Source: Bacteroidetes bacterium HGW-Bacteroidetes-12
Lineage (GTDB): Bacteria > Bacteroidota > Bacteroidia > Flavobacteriales_E > Vicingaceae
Length of the DNA stretch: 6,996 bases
Assembly: GCA_002841035.1 (NCBI GenBank)
Contig: PHDR01000151.1
Location: forward strand, 1-6,996
Reading direction: 5' to 3'
In this document: one piece after another, positions 6,107 to 6,996 of the stretch
Layout: each line of letters begins with the position of its first letter
Numbering within the stretch: position 1 is the stretch's first letter
Position numbers and translations under genes: made by a program
Notes under the pieces: generated by a model
Database searches by the model: none
Told to the model about the DNA's origin: nothing
Seen by the model: only the letters and a program-made list of their open reading frames with translations

Positions 6107-6996
6107 TCATATTATCAACGCCACTTCAATTACATCAGAGAACAATTCTTTCAATGAAATTCCTTCATAAGCAGCCATTTGAGGAATCAAACTTTGGGCT
6201 GATTGTCCTGGAACAGTATTAATTTCTATGAGATGAGGTTGATTATCTACAATGATGTAATCAACTCTGCAAATTCCTTTTAAATCAAGAATTTCATAGA
6301 TGTTTTTTGTGATGGATTTAATATTAGTTTCTAATTCTTTGGGTAAATCGGCTGGTGTAATTTCTTTTGATTGTCCTAAATATTTAGCATCAAAATCAAA
6401 AAACTCATTGTCTGATATTATTTCAGTGATGGGCAATACTTTTATTCCTTTTTTTGACAAATAAATTCCGTTTGTAACTTCTCTTCCTTGCATAAAGGTT
6501 TCTATCAATGCTTGAGTTCCATGTTCTAGTGCTTTTTTAATAGCTGATTCGAGTTCTTTTCCTTCTTTCACCTTTGTAACCCCAAAACTGCTACCACCGT
6601 CAACAGGTTTAACAAAGCAAGGTAACCCTATTTTTTTTATGATTTCATCAGTAATTATTACTTCATTTTTTCTAACCAGTACCGAATCAGCTACTTTTAT
6701 TCCGAAGCCTTTTAAAAATTGATTGCATACATATTTATTAAACGTAAGTGTTGATGCCAAATGTCCGCAAGTAGTGTAAGGCAAGCCCATCATATCAAAA
6801 TAGGCTTGTAATTTTCCATCTTCACCAGGTGTTCCGTGAATTACAATAAATGCTAAATCGAAGGTTTTTTTTTTGTTTTCTATTTCGAAAGAAAAATCAG
6901 TTCTGTTAATCGTTACTTTTTTATCATTAATGAATACAAACCAACCTTCTTCATCAATACTAACTTTAAAGGGTGTGTATAAATTTAAGTCAATAT
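6107..6996 (-). CDS. ddl: D-alanine--D-alanine ligase (N-terminus outside the window)
   Basis: This cytoplasmic ATP-grasp enzyme joins two D-alanines for the peptidoglycan precursor. The frame is open from the window edge to the TGA at 6107-6109, giving 295 residues. Compared with a typical length of 300-370, only the first few dozen residues (including the N-terminal catalytic Glu) are missing. The ATG at 6791-6793 is internal, because the upstream residues HGTPGEDGKLQAYFD are the conserved substrate-domain motif. ATP-grasp features follow in order: FVKPVDGGSSFGV (around 6582-6620), the omega-loop segment FDFDAKYLG with its Tyr codon at 6380-6382, CRVDYII, and the metal-binding EINTVPGQS. 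The Tyr aligns with E. coli DdlB Tyr216, the residue linked to D-Ala-D-Ala rather than D-Ala-D-lactate synthesis. Near the 5' end, a run of ten A's on the coding strand (6865-6874) encodes three lysines. DUF4286 follows downstream. Confidence 0.93.
   Translation of the reverse strand, partial: IDLNLYTPFKVSIDEEGWFVFINDKKVTINRTDFSFEIENKKKTFDLAFIVIHGTPGEDGKLQAYFDMMGLPYTTCGHLASTLTFNKYVCNQFLKGFGIKVADSVLVRKNEVIITDEIIKKIGLPCFVKPVDGGSSFGVTKVKEGKELESAIKKALEHGTQALIETFMQGREVTNGIYLSKKGIKVLPITEIISDNEFFDFDAKYLGQSKEITPADLPKELETNIKSITKNIYEILDLKGICRVDYIIVDNQPHLIEINTVPGQSAQSLIPQMAAYEGISLKELFSDVIEVALII

Overview
The window reads as chromosomal DNA from a member of the Bacteroidota, most likely a Flavobacteriia-like lineage. 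The evidence is low GC content, A/T-rich leaders without convincing Shine-Dalgarno sequences, and a DUF4286 protein, a family I know mainly from Bacteroidota. It holds five genes: three on the plus strand (1-5720) and two on the minus strand (5735-6996), meeting tail to tail. The first and last genes run off the window. No gap exceeds 80 bases, and I see no tRNA, rRNA, insertion sequence, CRISPR array or prophage signature.

Positions 1-3853 encode most of a membrane-bound molybdenum oxidoreductase of the complex iron-sulfur molybdoenzyme class. The first gene (5'-truncated) is an NrfD/PsrC-type eight-helix quinone-reactive membrane subunit. Its N-terminal part looks like the tail of a four-cluster ferredoxin subunit, so the whole protein is probably an FeS-NrfD fusion. 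The second gene overlaps it by one base (TAATG) and encodes a 940-residue catalytic subunit with a [4Fe-4S] cysteine set, a Cys placed as molybdenum ligand and a C-terminal cofactor-binding domain. It has no Tat signal, so the active site is predicted to face the cytoplasm, as in the SoeABC sulfite dehydrogenase type.

Positions 3930-5720 encode an SLC13/DASS-family anion permease with two TrkA-C (RCK_C) domains between its membrane halves, the architecture of SAC1/SLT-type sulfate transporters. A small stem-loop followed by T residues lies in the 76-base gap before it. The most economical reading is inference, not proof: a cytoplasmic sulfite-to-sulfate (or related sulfur oxyanion) quinone reductase next to a transporter for the product or substrate.

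On the minus strand, the C-terminal nine-tenths or so of a D-alanine--D-alanine ligase (cell-wall precursor synthesis) is followed 66 bases downstream by a 101-residue DUF4286 protein of unknown function. These two look like ordinary core genes, unrelated to the respiratory locus.
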